From assembly GCA_914767715.1 (NCBI GenBank), contig OU612070.1:18588025-18652024 (forward strand): a stretch of 64,000 bases of DNA. Direction: 5' to 3'. Source of the stretch: Membranipora membranacea. Its lineage: Eukaryota; Bryozoa; Gymnolaemata; Cheilostomatida; Membraniporidae. Both the position numbers and the translations under genes were made by a program. Below the pieces are notes generated by a model. That model was not told the DNA's origin. It worked only from the letters and a program-made list of their open reading frames with translations, and did no database searches. Below, one piece after another: positions 1 through 12,111 of this stretch; position 1 is the stretch's first letter, and every line of letters starts with the position of its first letter.

Positions 1-1749
1 GCGTATTGTATGGTATCATTAACAAACTGCTAATGTATAAATTACACGATTAGAATACATCAATGATTGGGTCAAATCGATTCAATGTATAAAAATAATA
101 AATGTTGGTTTATTACGTCTAGATCCGGATTACTGCTGATATAACTCCATCTATAAGGTGTGATTAAAAGCATTCAATAAATGCTCCCATTGTTTTTGTG
201 TGGTCAACACTCACGTGTAAAATAACTGCCAATTATTTTTTCTTTTTTCTGATGCTGTTGGTTACCAAAAGATCCAAAGTCTGTTCGTTATCGATGAGGT
301 TGTGTTGAGATTTCGGTAGAATTTTAAAATTTATCAAAACCTAAAGAACTTGTCGCTTTCAAGAAAGTGGGCACCGAGTATTTGTCATCGGTGAATAATT
401 TTGTATTTTTTGTAACGATTTGTAGATCGGAAGAGAGTCCAATTCGCAATAATAAAAATGATTAAAATCATGGCAAGCAGGTGGAAGGTTCATGTGAAGA
501 GCTTTAGTGTTTGTGCCCAATCAGCGCAACAACTTTTTTTGAAATCAAGAATCCACTGATGATGAGAGCAATCTCCAGATGCAGATGTAACATGCAACAC
601 TGGATGATCTAAAAGCTACGAAATATATTAATTTATTTGATATTCGTCTCCTCGTTGTGATAGAGAGTAAATCAAGCTCACCGGTCAAATTATTGGTATC
701 AGAAGGACTTTTGTGTTCATTACCGAACATCCTGTAGGAAGGGGTAAGGAATCCTCACATACATTGATATATATTGAATCAATTAAAATTAGCCTGTGTT
801 GTCCTATAATCAGCATGCATGCACACACAGATTACACAATTTAGGATGTGTATTTCTGATCGTTAGAGTCAATCTACTATGAGTATGTAGCCACCCCAAA
901 CTGTTAAAATTGATCTTGGGACGTCACACAAAATTCCTTGTGATGGCAATCTTGCTAAGTGAATTAATTCACTCTCTATGTTTCAGAGATATACATGCAC
1001 TAGTATATCACGTGATCAGTGTGATGCATGCATGCAATAGGCAAGCTACAAATTGGAATCACTAAGAGTTGTCATCTCAGACTAAGAGAGAGGATAACTC
1101 AATATATATGTAATATCCTTTGCCAATCCCCTCGTTATCTTAAACCTCCTTGCTCACGTAGTTTTGGTTGCCTCAGGGATCGATTTTGATAATCTGGTGC
1201 TAGTATGACGATAAAAACACCCTGAGGACACCGCATAAGACATAACACTAGTACAGTTCAGCTATTTGATCTGGTCAGCGTTGAAATAAGAAAAAAACAC
1301 AAAGTGTGACTGTTACAGGTTCCTCAATTCTAGTTTAATTCAGATCAATGGGACTCACTCCGAGTTTTGAAATTCAGAAGAAGAAAGAAGAATTGGCAAG
1401 ACTAACTTAATCAATGATCTTACCGGCCTCACAAGTTAGTTCAGAGATTCAAGCATTAGATTAGCACCATCAACCAGATAGAATGATTCTTTGATATGGT
1501 GCACCTGTTCTTGCCAAACAATTTGAACCTCAATTGAAATGACAGTGGCCGTTTTAAAAGCTTGTCCCCCCCTCCCCTTCCCCTCTGACATCCCTCTGGC
1601 AAAGAATGCAAAGTGAGGATACTGGTATCGGAGTGATTGTTCTCTGGACAATCTCAGCTATAACAGCCTCATATCTAGATCTAAGCCTGCCAACTACTAA
1701 TATTGTCTAAGCTAGTTTTATAACATATGATTTTGTTGTTTTCTGTTCT
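1..1749. other. Intergenic, no gene seen
   Basis: AT-rich sequence with only short, unconvincing open frames and no recognisable protein similarity. Nothing is called here; the first recognisable coding relic begins at about 1750. Confidence 0.5.
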
Positions 1750-1905
1750 AGATGTAGGCATAAGTTTGTTTTTTGTTTAAATATTCAGAGTAATCCGACG
1801 CTACTTCAAGAGACGACAAGATGCAACTTATACTGGACTGGGACTAGATATACTGTATATCCTTACATAGCTGCTCATCCGTTCTCATTTTATGACATCG
1901 GACAC
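1750..1905 (+). pseudogene. Orphan exon-3 fragment of an SLC16-like transporter
   Basis: The sequence follows the start of exon 3 of genes A and C nearly base for base: an acceptor-like TCTAG, then the stretch for G-I-S-L, then GAGTAATC and the CTACTTCAAGAGACGACAAG segment coding YFKRR, then the glycine-rich loop, then TACTGTATATCC and a decayed end near 1905. Relative to gene A it lacks about 17 bases in the glycine loop and has other changes, so no frame survives. No exon 1 or exon 2 is seen nearby. It is a relic of a fifth family member, closest to the A/C type. Its orientation matches gene A. Confidence 0.75.
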
Positions 1906-4371
1906 ACGGAAATTCAGTGAGACCGGCCAGTGAACCAGGTCATGTCCACTGTTTATCCCGCAAACAAACTTGGATCACGCTTGTTGTAGACAGTGATTCA
2001 TGAATTTTTAAATAATATTTTATTTATCACAATGACTTTGGAATTGATCTGAGAATAACATGAACTCTTGAAAAATATTTGATGGTGACCGTGATTCTAA
2101 TGATGATTTAAAGGTCGCCAAACCTAACACTTTGATATGTGATCTTTGTTTGTTTGAACTTAAGATCGATCAAAATTATCTCTTAGTAGGGGATGCTGTG
2201 GCAGCTCTGGTACAATTTTTCCATCAGAATGTTTTCTGTAGCCAAAATGTTGCCTTGAAACTTGTCATAAACCTCAGAGCACACTCGCTGAATGTCGGGC
2301 TCCATCACCAAGCATTCACCATATAGGGCATCAGAAAATACAGCACTAGTATCTGTCTTCTACCTTCTTATCTAGAAAAGGGTGCAAATGTATGGTACAC
2401 GTCTTCAAATTCAGTTTTGGTCTCTTTTTGGATAATAAAAGTACTAGAGAAAACAAAGTATCCCCTCACCTTGATCACGGTCGATACAGCTGCCTGCGTT
2501 CAAGGAGCAACTCCAAATGCAGGCAAATGCCTCAAACTCGACCTACTACTCATCCAAACATTTCAAAGGGACAGTGAGCTGCACAGATGCTCTAAGAGCA
2601 TATGCTCTGCTATTATGAATTAATTATTGAGACACTTGTATCTCATCATCTAATCAGGTTAAGAAGGATTTTGGCAGGCGGGAATAATTGCGACGTCAGA
2701 GAAGAGGATAAAAATGATGGGTTTAAATTTTTTGGTGAAAATTTCTATGTTTTGATGAATAATGTTGGTTGATCGAACATTTTGCATTTACAAAACAAAA
2801 ATAGATTACTTTTTCGTATGTTGACATTCAATATCCAAAATTAAAAACAAAAATCAATTTATTTTACATTTTTTGCTTTTGTGATTCATAGTTTAAATAT
2901 GAAAATAGGATTCATATCAAAATTTCATTTTCATATATCAGAACATTAATTGACTTGATTTTTTGTTTTGGAGCGGAAAACAGAAAACAAGTTGTTTTTT
3001 ATTTTCAGCATCAGCGCGCATTTTCATTTTCATTTTTGAGAATTTATACTAGAAAACAAAAAACTAACAAGTCTCTATAATCAATGCTGAATCCGAGCGG
3101 ACTTCCACTTTCAAGGTTTCAAACAACTTCTCATTGATTAATAGCAGATTGCACCTTCTGCATAGGGAAAAAAACAAAATCTAATTCAGATGATTATTCA
3201 GCCGTAATTCTTGTGAAACATTTCATCCATCAGGTACTCAAACTCAGCTAAAATAGAATACCACAGAGCAGTTTCCTGTTCCTGTTATTATTTAGCCTGT
3301 GATCTATCATTATTACCGCATTGTCTTGGAACCTCCCCTAAACTGAAATATTACCCAGCTTAGAGTCAGCAACTACTTTGAGTTTTGCACAAAAATGATG
3401 CTGCCTAGCACTTTATTTAATACCCATTTACGCATCGCTGCGAAACCTTGGTTGCCCTTTAAGAGTTCATAATGAAAATGTGGTATTACGATAATTGATT
3501 TGAATGTCCGGGAAGCTACTGTATGTGAGCAGCTCCACAAAACATGACTGGATGATGTTGTGTAACGTGTAATGTTATTGCATGATGAAGGAAAAAGGTT
3601 AACATGTGATATATGTTGTTAGAAATTGCATCCATCATAATATTCTGTTTAGAATCGTATATGACCAGCCAAAAGGGACATCTTTTGTCAGGATATAAAT
3701 GTGATTGATTGTTGTGAATTAATTGAATTATGTATATTTCTTTTCACAATTTTGGAACAGGTTGAAGCCGCATGACCAAAATATGTGTATAATGTTCCTT
3801 CGACATCTTTTCAGTTCTCACATGATCCAATAAATATTATTATCTGATCATCTATCTCCCGAATAGTAACAATGTTATTTATAAAATAAACTTTTAAAAT
3901 ATTCTAATTCTGGTTTAGGCTAGTTTGATCAGGTCAATCTGGGTTCTCCGACTTTTAACAATTATTCAAAGAAGTTATGAATAAAAGGCAGTTGAATGAC
4001 CAAAATGTGCATGAAAATGTATACCTGGATCTGCATGTCAAGCTACTCACATCGTTACATTTCTCCAAAGGTGTTCCAGGTTCTAGTATCAATAAAATGA
4101 CTTATGAAATATTTCAAACAACCTTACGCTGCGTAACACTATGTCACAAAACGTAATGTCGTATGATTTAAGGTAATATAATGAAATGTCACATAACGTA
4201 AACGTTATGTCTTATGCCGTTATGTCGCATACCTTATCTCGCATACCTAACCTCGAATATGTCCCTCATTGTATTACCTTACTCTTACCCCCTGTAGCAA
4301 GAGTGAGACAATAGTTTGGATTATAATCGGGCCAATCATCAATCACTGTGTTCCCATGTATAATTTGACGT
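1906..4371. other. Intergenic with dispersed short repeats
   Basis: No gene is seen. At about 2503-2530 there is one copy of a short dispersed repeat (GGAGCAACTCCAAATGCAGG-like) that recurs in the introns of the DDHD1-like gene. At about 4125-4260 there is a degenerate array of ACATAACG/TATGCGACATAACG-like words. A matching array, inverted, lies upstream of gene C at about 29950-30140, which marks the outer edge of the shared A/C 5' flank. Confidence 0.5.
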
Positions 4372-4460
4372 CAAGCTGAGTGTGACCTCTTGGCTCGCCC
4401 TCGAAATATACATCCAATCTCATGGATCAAGGTCGAGCTGAAACTTCAAAAAGATTTGTT
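4372..4460 (+). repeat. Dispersed repeat, family 1, copy 1
   Basis: A segment of about 85 bp running from CAAGCTGAGT through CTCGAAATATACATCC to GAGCTGAAACTTCAAAA. Similar copies lie at about 29780-29880 (minus) and 60868-60965 (plus). The copies at 4372 and 29780 belong to the duplicated A/C flanks; the one at 60868 is independent, so this is a dispersed element rather than only part of the gene duplication. No coding potential or terminal structure is seen. Confidence 0.65.
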
Positions 4461-4663
4461 GTCGTCAGGACTTGAATGATGAAAACCGCTTGGTCATTGA
4501 TGATAATCACAACGCCATCTTGCTATACTTTGCATAGCATGGAGTATACTGCATGGATCAATTTGCTCAGGTTGATTCCATGGAAGAAAGTAATTGTGAA
4601 GCCACCTCAGATTCATGATGGAGTGGTTTTTACAAAAATTTATCACATACTTGTGAAAGAGAA

Positions 4664-4715
4664 GACAGCCCCCCCCCCCTCACCAAAGTGCTCCTCTCCC
4701 CCCCCCCCCCCCACC
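4664..4715 (+). repeat. Poly-C tracts
   Basis: Two runs of C separated by an A/T-containing spacer. The opposite strand of the equivalent flank of gene C has a poly-G run at about 29720. These are low-complexity tracts inside the shared A/C 5' flank. Confidence 0.8.
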
Positions 4716-4747
4716 ACTACAGACGAGTTTAAAATTTGATAGATGCT

Positions 4748-4815
4748 CACCGAAGTGCTCTGGGAACAGATCACTGGTCGGTCCATCATTTCTATCATGA
4801 AATTGAGGCTACTGA
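4748..4815 (-). pseudogene. Antisense relic of SLC16-like exon 1 upstream of gene A
   Basis: Read on the minus strand this matches the middle of gene A exon 1 (around 5475-5540), including a shared AGTGATCTGTTCCCAGAGC block and the following GGTGAG. It points away from gene A and lacks the start codon region. The same relic in the same relative place and orientation lies upstream of gene C (29625-29700). It therefore probably dates from before the A/C duplication and may be all that remains of a divergently transcribed partner gene. Identity is estimated by eye only. Confidence 0.7.
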
Positions 4816-5398
4816 TTTAATCATCAGAGCGAAGAATGAATCAACGATCTAATTAGTTATATCAAATTGTCTTCATATTCATCGAATTCCTATTGTTTGA
4901 ATTCCTATTGTTTGAATTTTATTCATAGACATGGAATGAAAATTATGCCAATAAAGTAAAAAAATAAAATTCGTATCCACTAGGACCAGGTTTAAGATAT
5001 ACCTCACAACATTAAACTAGACAAGACCGAATTCTATCTATTGATCTATGGATAATAATATCGAAAATATTGATTCTAAATCTGAGCACGGCAACAGAGC
5101 GAAATGATGTTTTTATTGGCAAGGACATAAAGGCATTCTGAGAACTTTATAAAAACAAAAAATTTGGACATATTTCATTTATTGAAATATACCTATATAC
5201 TTATATCTATTTGTCAGATAATATGATCGATGATAATCTAGACAGATATTTCAATGAATATCTGATTGTCCAGTATATAAAGAAAACATCTATGCACATA
5301 CACACACACACAAGCTACAGTTCGCTGTGTGACAGTCCAAAAAGGCTACAGCACTCATAATTGCACAACCAGAAGCTTAGCTTGTTCTTATCACCAAA

Positions 5399-7973
5399 AT
5401 GACTGCAGAGTTTTTCAAACACGATGGTCCATATTCATGGCTTGTTCTGTTAACAATAATTCTGAGCAACTTCAGTAGTTTCGGTTTTATGATGGGTATG
5501 ATGGGGCCGACAAGTGATCTGTTCCCAGAGCTCTTTGGTGAGGATCAATCAAAGACAAATGTTGTGTCATCAGTAGCTGGGGCTGTGTTCGCTTTCCCAA
5601 GTAAGTTACACATTTATTAAAACCTCAATTTATCAGGAATCTGACAGACCACTATTAATATTTATACGTATATTTATGATTTGTATGTTTTGTATCTGGA
5701 ATCAATGCTTTATTTATTTTTAAGTGCACTCTTATGTGAGCAGTAGTTTTTTTTAGATAATCTGATTTCACAACATATTTGTAAGTCAGCGACCCATGAA
5801 CCAATCATTCACTCAATCAATGGCCGGCCATAACGTAGCATGGATTAAAATTTAAACTTTGTTTATGCGAGAAAAACTCTGTCCAATTCGCTTCAAGAGC
5901 TAATACCAGCAACCACAAATACCTGATAACTTTCGTCTCGTCACAAAAATTCCATGAATTACAGCAGCTACCACAATTCCCAGCTTGACTTTTTAAAAAT
6001 CTAAATTCACATATAAAGAAAATAATAATTGGAATACAAAACTAAACTGTAGTAATTTGATTGTTTGCTCCAACCAATTAAAACATTCCAGCTGGGATGC
6101 AAACATCCAGGGAGGGGGAGGGCAATCGAGTTTGAGGGCTCAACAAGAATTGAGGGACATGACAGATTCTGTCACGGAGTTGAGTAGTAGCAATGGTCCT
6201 ATCTTATCATTGATTTGCAGTCCACAATTTAGGTTTTTATTAATTAATTTGATGCTATCAAAGTGCTATTAGTCAGTATAGAGTGAATCATGTATTTTTG
6301 TAGTATAAGAATTGCTTTTTCAATATGGTCTACAAATCAAAGGAAGTCCAATTCTTGGAACAAATGATCTTGCAGTGATCTCTTCATTGCTTCTTTTGAC
6401 AGTGCCCATAGCGACCATGCTGATGAAGGTAGTAGGATGTCGAGTGATAGCAGCTGCAGGAGCTCTTCTTACTCTGATTGGGATGATATCGGCAGCATTT
6501 GTTACCCAGATATGGCAGCTTGTGGTGGCTTACAGTGTAGTTGCCAGTAAGTATTTTGTACCTTGTTGTTTATCCAGTTGATCATTAAAGTCATTTGATT
6601 TGAGAGAATGTTGGTAACTCTGGAATCTGCTTTCAATAGACGTTGGCAGCCTTTGTTTTCAGAGTTTTAGAAGGATTGGGAGGGGATTGGGGGTGTTGGG
6701 GGTATTGAAGGGGATTGGGGGAGTCAAGATAATGTAGGTATTGGTTGCTAATGGTACTCTATACACTATATCTTGTTGTTGGCCTTGTTGACTAACTGTG
6801 TCATTCCAGATTGCAAAATGATACATGGTAACTCTGTGATCCTGCTTCAATATAATTATATGGGCAAATTTTGTTATCAGGGAAAGGGGAGATGAACTCA
6901 ATATTGGTTTGTAGTAATACTTGCTAATTTTCGGCATTTTTACAAAATTATTTATTTTCTCCAGCTACTGCAATTAAATTACCTTATATATATGTGATAC
7001 TGGGTTATCTGTTACAGTTGTTGGCCTAAGTTTGACTTACACTTCAACAATCGGAGTTATCCCCCACTACTTCAAGAGACGACAAGATGCAGCTTATACA
7101 GGGCTAGGACTTGGTGTCGGGATTGCTTATACTGTATATCCCTACATAACTGCTCACGCGTTCTCCGCGTTTGGTTACAGATATGGAACATTATGCTTGC
7201 TTCCAGTATTCATTTTCTCGATTGCAGCTCCTTTTATATTTATTCCACAAATCAAATCAGAAAAACCGGAGTCTTTTCGTGTGCTGATGTCTTCTTACGC
7301 AAGAACTGTAAAACATTTTGTGACTCCATTTTATCTGCCACAAGCTTTTCTGGTGGTCGGAAGTCGTCCAGGGCTGGCAATCAATTTGTTCAGCTATTTG
7401 TCAGGACATTTTGAAGAACCTGTTGCTGTAATTTCTTATACTATTCAAGGTGTTAGTTTTTTGGGAGCAATGATTTTCTTTACTTTGTATGGACTAAAAC
7501 TCGAAGGCAATTACTTCATTTTTCACATCATCACCTGTTTTGTTTTCGGGGTATCCATTTGTGTCATACCACTTGTGCAAAGCACTATAGCAATCTACTT
7601 TCTTTCAGTTATTTTGGGTGCCTGTTTTGGAATATCTTTTGGCTTCAAAGGAAATGTTGTCGCTCATCTTTTTCCACCACAAGACATAACATATCTGTAT
7701 GGTTTAACTGAATTCATCGGAGGTATTGGATGCTTTGTTGTTCCTATGACTGCTGGGTATATTGACAGCATCTTTGAGCATGGGGATGGATTCTATTTCA
7801 TTGGGGCTTGTTGTGTTGTTGGTGGAACAACTCTGTGTGTTCCAGCTATACTGAGACCCAAACTATGGCAGCCTTACATAAAACGTATACCTGATATCAG
7901 TGAAAAGCCCATCAGTGTGGAATCCACTGAACCGGAGTGCGGCCCTGAGCTTGAAAGGGATGACAAATACTGA
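5399..7973 (+). CDS. SLC16/monocarboxylate-transporter-like MFS protein (gene A)
   Basis: Three exons: 5399-5600, 6403-6546 and 7018-7973 (202, 144 and 956 nt), joined in frame with phase-1 introns and GT-AG ends, giving 433 aa. It is a predicted 12-helix plasma-membrane transporter. The N-terminus has the MCT-type D-G-x-x-S-W motif (residues 9-14) leading into TM1. Exon 2 encodes TM2-TM3 with GCR and QIWQL. Exon 3 has I-P-H-Y-F-K-R-R (130-137) followed by a glycine-rich helix, matching the MCT YFxxRRxxAxG signature. The C-terminal tail is short and polar. The start ATG is kept in paralogue C with an identical exon 1 length. The substrate cannot be inferred: the TM8 Asp/Arg pair of MCT1 is not recognised. 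Its closest relative in the window is gene C. Confidence 0.9.
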
Positions 7974-8239
7974 AACATTGTTATTTACAAGATATAATTT
8001 TCTTCCACAATTTTATTCTTACTCACAACTTACGGAACAGTGTGAAGCAAATCATAATAATATATTAAATGATTGTCATCCATGTTGACACATTGAACTA
8101 TTTTTCTTCAGTATGGATCAGTTGATTATTATTTTCTTAGATCAATTATTTCTGTGCAATCATTCATTATGCTTAAATTTTCTGAGATGGTTCATACGTT
8201 ATTATTATTTTTATTTGTAAAAACATGAAACATAAAACA
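7974..8239 (+). other. 3' flank of gene A
   Basis: AT-rich sequence after the gene A stop codon, probably 3' UTR and downstream flank. No unambiguous AATAAA was located; an AATATATTAAA-like run is near 8060. No other gene is seen. Confidence 0.35.
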
Positions 8240-8506
8240 ATCTTCTATACTTCCAATCAATACAGGGGTTTCACAAGGCTTAATAATAGCACAAGCTTTA
8301 TATTCTTGATTTATATCAACAATCTTTCCTTAGATTCGTTTATTTGCATCTGTTTCGCGTATGCAGCTGACACAGTCTTGATGAATCAAGATCGCAACAC
8401 AAATACTTTAAAATCCAAATATAATAAAGACCTTAATGTGATCGATGGTTGGTGCTCCAATAATCAGATGGTTATCAACATGAATAAATCACACTTCCTA
8501 CTGTAA
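8240..8506 (+). pseudogene. LINE reverse-transcriptase fragment (RT motifs B-C)
   Basis: The translation shows a V-S-Q-G-L-I-I-A block, a frame change, then L-I-Y-I-N-N-L-S-L-D and F-A-Y-A-A-D-T followed by a W-C-S-N-N-Q-M-V-I-N-M-N-K segment. This is the order of RT motif B, the catalytic YADD motif C and the next helix in CR1/jockey-type LINEs. The catalytic box is damaged (YAAD) and the frame is broken, so it is dead. It may be the 5' part of the same insertion whose 3' part lies at 12860-13440, now separated by other elements. Confidence 0.7.
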
Positions 8507-9222
8507 GATGTTCACAATGATGTTGGTTGGGTGTTCACCTTGTCATGTGGTGGGAGGGGGTTGCCGAGTACATGTGAAACAAAACTATAAAGTTTTATTA
8601 TCAATTAGTTTTCAGGACAGCAAAAAACAAGCACTCTTCATATCAAAGTTTACTCATAGCAATAGACAAAAAACTAAATTTACTCACACAAGGATATTAT
8701 TGTGGCACATCAACGACTTCAAAGTGAAAAAAACTCAGGGTCGATAATAGCACCAACCTAATCACCTGGTTCCAACTAATAAATATCAAGATTACATTTT
8801 ACCGGCATTACTGAACTTCAATCGATAAACAACGCATGTCCACCAGGGCTGTAGATTAGGAAAACAATTGTAGGGGAGGCGATAGTCCTTGAGGGCGCAA
8901 AATAACACCAGGTTTGGTACTGCAAGCTCTTCCTGTTGAGTCTGGGGTTAATCCCCAGTCTCCAAAGTGTTAGAATGATATAAATAGCAAATGAAAGTCC
9001 CAAATGAGCTGATCCAGACACTAAATATTCAATAATACCATTTTTAGGCCACTGTATTCAGCATTCTAGTGTAGGCAGAGCTAGCACTACGGGCCTGCAT
9101 ACTCATTCCCAGGGGCCTAAACTCAGTTTTTATCGTTTTATCATTTGTACATCTGGGCTATCTCATAAGCTGACTGTTTTGCAAATCAGTCAAGGAACAT
9201 GCCAACAGGCAAGTTTGGGGTT
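8507..9222. other. Repeat-rich intergenic
   Basis: No gene. About 8830-9130 holds a copy of dispersed family 2 (see its own entry). The remainder is unassigned AT-rich DNA. Confidence 0.45.
8830..9130 (-). repeat. Dispersed repeat, family 2, copy 1
   Basis: The reverse complement of this segment aligns with 39380-39645: AGAATGCT-AATA-AGTGGCCTAAAAATG, then ATCAGCTCAT-TGGGACTT, then ACCCCAGAC--ACAGGA, then CCAACCTGGTG and CCCTCAAGG. About 280 bp are shared with moderate divergence. No terminal inverted repeat, target duplication or protein coding capacity is visible. It could be a SINE or a fragment of a larger element. Confidence 0.7.
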
Positions 9223-9653
9223 TGTTGAACCCACAAACGTCGCAAACGTCAAAACGTCGCAATCTAGCGTTCCACTAACGTCGCAATCCCAAAAACGTCG
9301 CAACGAAGGGTTTTTATAACGTCGCAAACCCACAAGCGTCGAAATTTTTTAAACGTCGCAATAACTCGAATCCACTAACGTCGCAAATGTCGCAACCCAA
9401 CAGAAATGCCGAGTTGTCTTCTCACTTGATGCAAATTGGTGATGATGATTTGTTGCGAAACGTAGATTTTCAAAACACGGTTGGGAATTGAATGTAAATG
9501 TTATGTATTGTGCTGCAGATAATTGTTGAGTATTTTTCAGGTTATTTGAATCATTTTTTAAACTTCCTTTATTGTTACCTCAGAATCCATTAATGCTGTC
9601 ATAAATGGGACGCTAATCAACATCTAGCAGATATAGTGACATACCAATTGGTA
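9223..9653 (+). repeat. Left inverted arm with ACGTCGCAA motif array
   Basis: Seven exact ACGTCGCAA words and two variants (GCGTCGAAA, ATGTCGCAA) lie within about 190 bp, spaced irregularly at roughly 12-45 bp. Unique arm sequence follows and ends at ACCAATTGGTA. Repeated words near the ends of a DNA element are commonly binding sites for its transposase; that role here is inference. Confidence 0.8.
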
Positions 9654-12111
9654 ATGTACCTTAATGTTTGATTTGGCCAATGATTGAAGTTGTCAAGAGG
9701 TATTGACACAGGTGGATTGAGTGCTCTATTTTTTCCTCTCACTGACATAGCCTCAATACATCAAGAAAAAAATGTCACATCACTCCCATGATGAATCTCT
9801 TTGGTTTCCCCAGATGAATCGAGTCAATTTTTTTGTTATATCATGTACCATGTAAGCTTGAGCTGTTACATTGTAATGATCGACAATGCTCGGATAAGGA
9901 AACATTTTTTTCAATTTTCATTCCAATGGGAGTTGTTCCCTCACAAATTAAAATAGGATAACTCATAACTATGTTTTTTACATCTTACTTATGAATTAAA
10001 ATTTTATGGTAGAAAGTAAGTCCATTCTCCCTTGGTGGACATGAACGAACCTTGGTTACAAACAGATCCGCATGAACTACCATCTGAGAGCCCTGAGCGT
10101 CATTATTGTGAAGTTTGATAAATGGAAACAAAAACCTGTGTTCCTAGACAATATTGTGTGCCATGTGAATATTTTGTCTTATACGTATATATGTATTTAT
10201 ATATATGATATAGGCGCTGGCTGACCATGTGAGATTTATTTATCACAATGGATAATCAGTAGAATATGGCTACAGCAGATCTACTTAGCTCTTTTTCTAT
10301 TTTATTCATTGACCCCTCCTCAATACCATAGGTAGTAGGCAGCCCACTGTACGTATAGGTATAATAGATAGATACTGTTTCACCTGCTAGTTAGATAGAA
10401 TAAAAAAGTTACATTTTTAGAGGTAGGATAATGGTCTTTTGGTACCCAGGCATGGTTGAGCTGCAAATTTTATCAATTGATTTCATTACTGTAACTGCGT
10501 TGAGAAAGCGTGCAGGCTGGATAATCGTTGAGAGTATTTTTGAGAGTTTGTATAATTTAGCAGCCGTGGCTGAGCCTAACATTGGAAGACAGGTGTTATA
10601 GAGTATTTCTGTTTTATTTCCAATCTTATCCGTGAAACTGTAATATTATAACGATACATTGTAACAATTGGATGGGTTTCCAAACCAACCAGGTAATCGT
10701 AAACAACAAATTCAAGTTGTCAACATCAAATATAACATCACTATAACAATAGTAAGTAAACAAGTGCTCACGTACCTCAGTGCTCCATTAAGGCGTTTAA
10801 ATATCAGGATTGTACAGTTGTTAATAGTAAGTAGTTCAGTAAATTGAAAACATGAGTATTTTACAGAACATTGTTTCCTCTCAGCTACCAAACCCGCACT
10901 GATTAGCAGTGCCACACGTTACACTAAAAGACCCAATACAAATAAAGCTACCCACCGTCAGAACAATGCAACTGATAGCAAATTGCAGCAAGCTAGCTAG
11001 CATTCCAAGGCAATGAATAAAGCATGCATGCACTGTAACACAACGCAGCTACAATTACTAAACAAGCAAATCATGATATCTCATAAAATTCATCTGCTGG
11101 CTCCTTACCCTGTCTTGACAAGCTTTGCCAAAGGGGTTCCCCTCTCCTTCTAGCAATGCTGGTCAAAGACAGGCTAATGTTTGCCATGCTCTTGCAGAAC
11201 GTAGCACTTTGAAGACTTCTATTTCAGAGAGTAAACAATAACAAATCAATAAAATTCAAGAGGATAACGGATCCCACAATGCATATCTATGGAATTCCCA
11301 AAGTATATTGAGAATTGAGAATTTGACATGAATTTTATAGGGAAACTCATATTTTACATAACCATGACCATAAACAATGAGCCCCTTGGTCACAAAGCGA
11401 TATTAAATTCTGCAAATTTGCAATAGCACTATCATTGACCTGCAGTCCACAATCCATAACTCAAATTTCTTCGACCAGGATTTGAGTTTACAAACTGCAT
11501 TTAATTCTACAACCTATCGTGGTACATTCAAATTTTTATAAGATTGTAAAAATTGAAAACGACAAGCTCAAAATCTTGTTCTAAGTTGCTCGAGCACTCT
11601 AGAATCTAGATTACAGAGTGATAAAAACACAATTGCCATTACGCAATGCAATGTTCTAAAATCGCCACCTATCGTATGCTAACGCTTCATATGGGATCCC
11701 GTTTAGGTTTTATTATCATAAACTTTATATGCAAACCATTGAGTTTCACTTTGGGAATGATGTTAAAATTCCTTAGTCAGTAGATAAAGGATAAGTCATA
11801 AAGAGATGAAGCGGTTCATGCATAAATGATTTGATATTTTTTTCCCATTTCTGGTATTCCCAGTAGTGTAAAAGCATACTTCAAGCATAGCCTATATCAA
11901 ACATGACGGTAAATTTCAAGCTTGACATGTATGCAGATATTCGACTTACTTGTGCTAAATCTTGATAAGCATCCCGAATAAGACAGCAGTAATGAGTCTG
12001 AGGTAACAAGTTTTATCATGATCCTAGTAAGCTCAAAGTTTTTCTCTGATAGAAATTGGTACAATATCCTCAATATTCCAACTCCCATAGGGTTTTGAAA
12101 TCCATATCCTC

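Noticed and set aside
6659-6937. 92-codon minus-strand frame in gene A intron 2
   Set aside because: It lies antisense in an intron, is low complexity at its C-terminus and is not kept in gene C's intron 2.
9223-9420. ACGTCGCAA array as a CpG island or promoter
   Set aside because: The array is mirrored exactly in the opposite arm at 12360-12554, so it is part of a transposable element.
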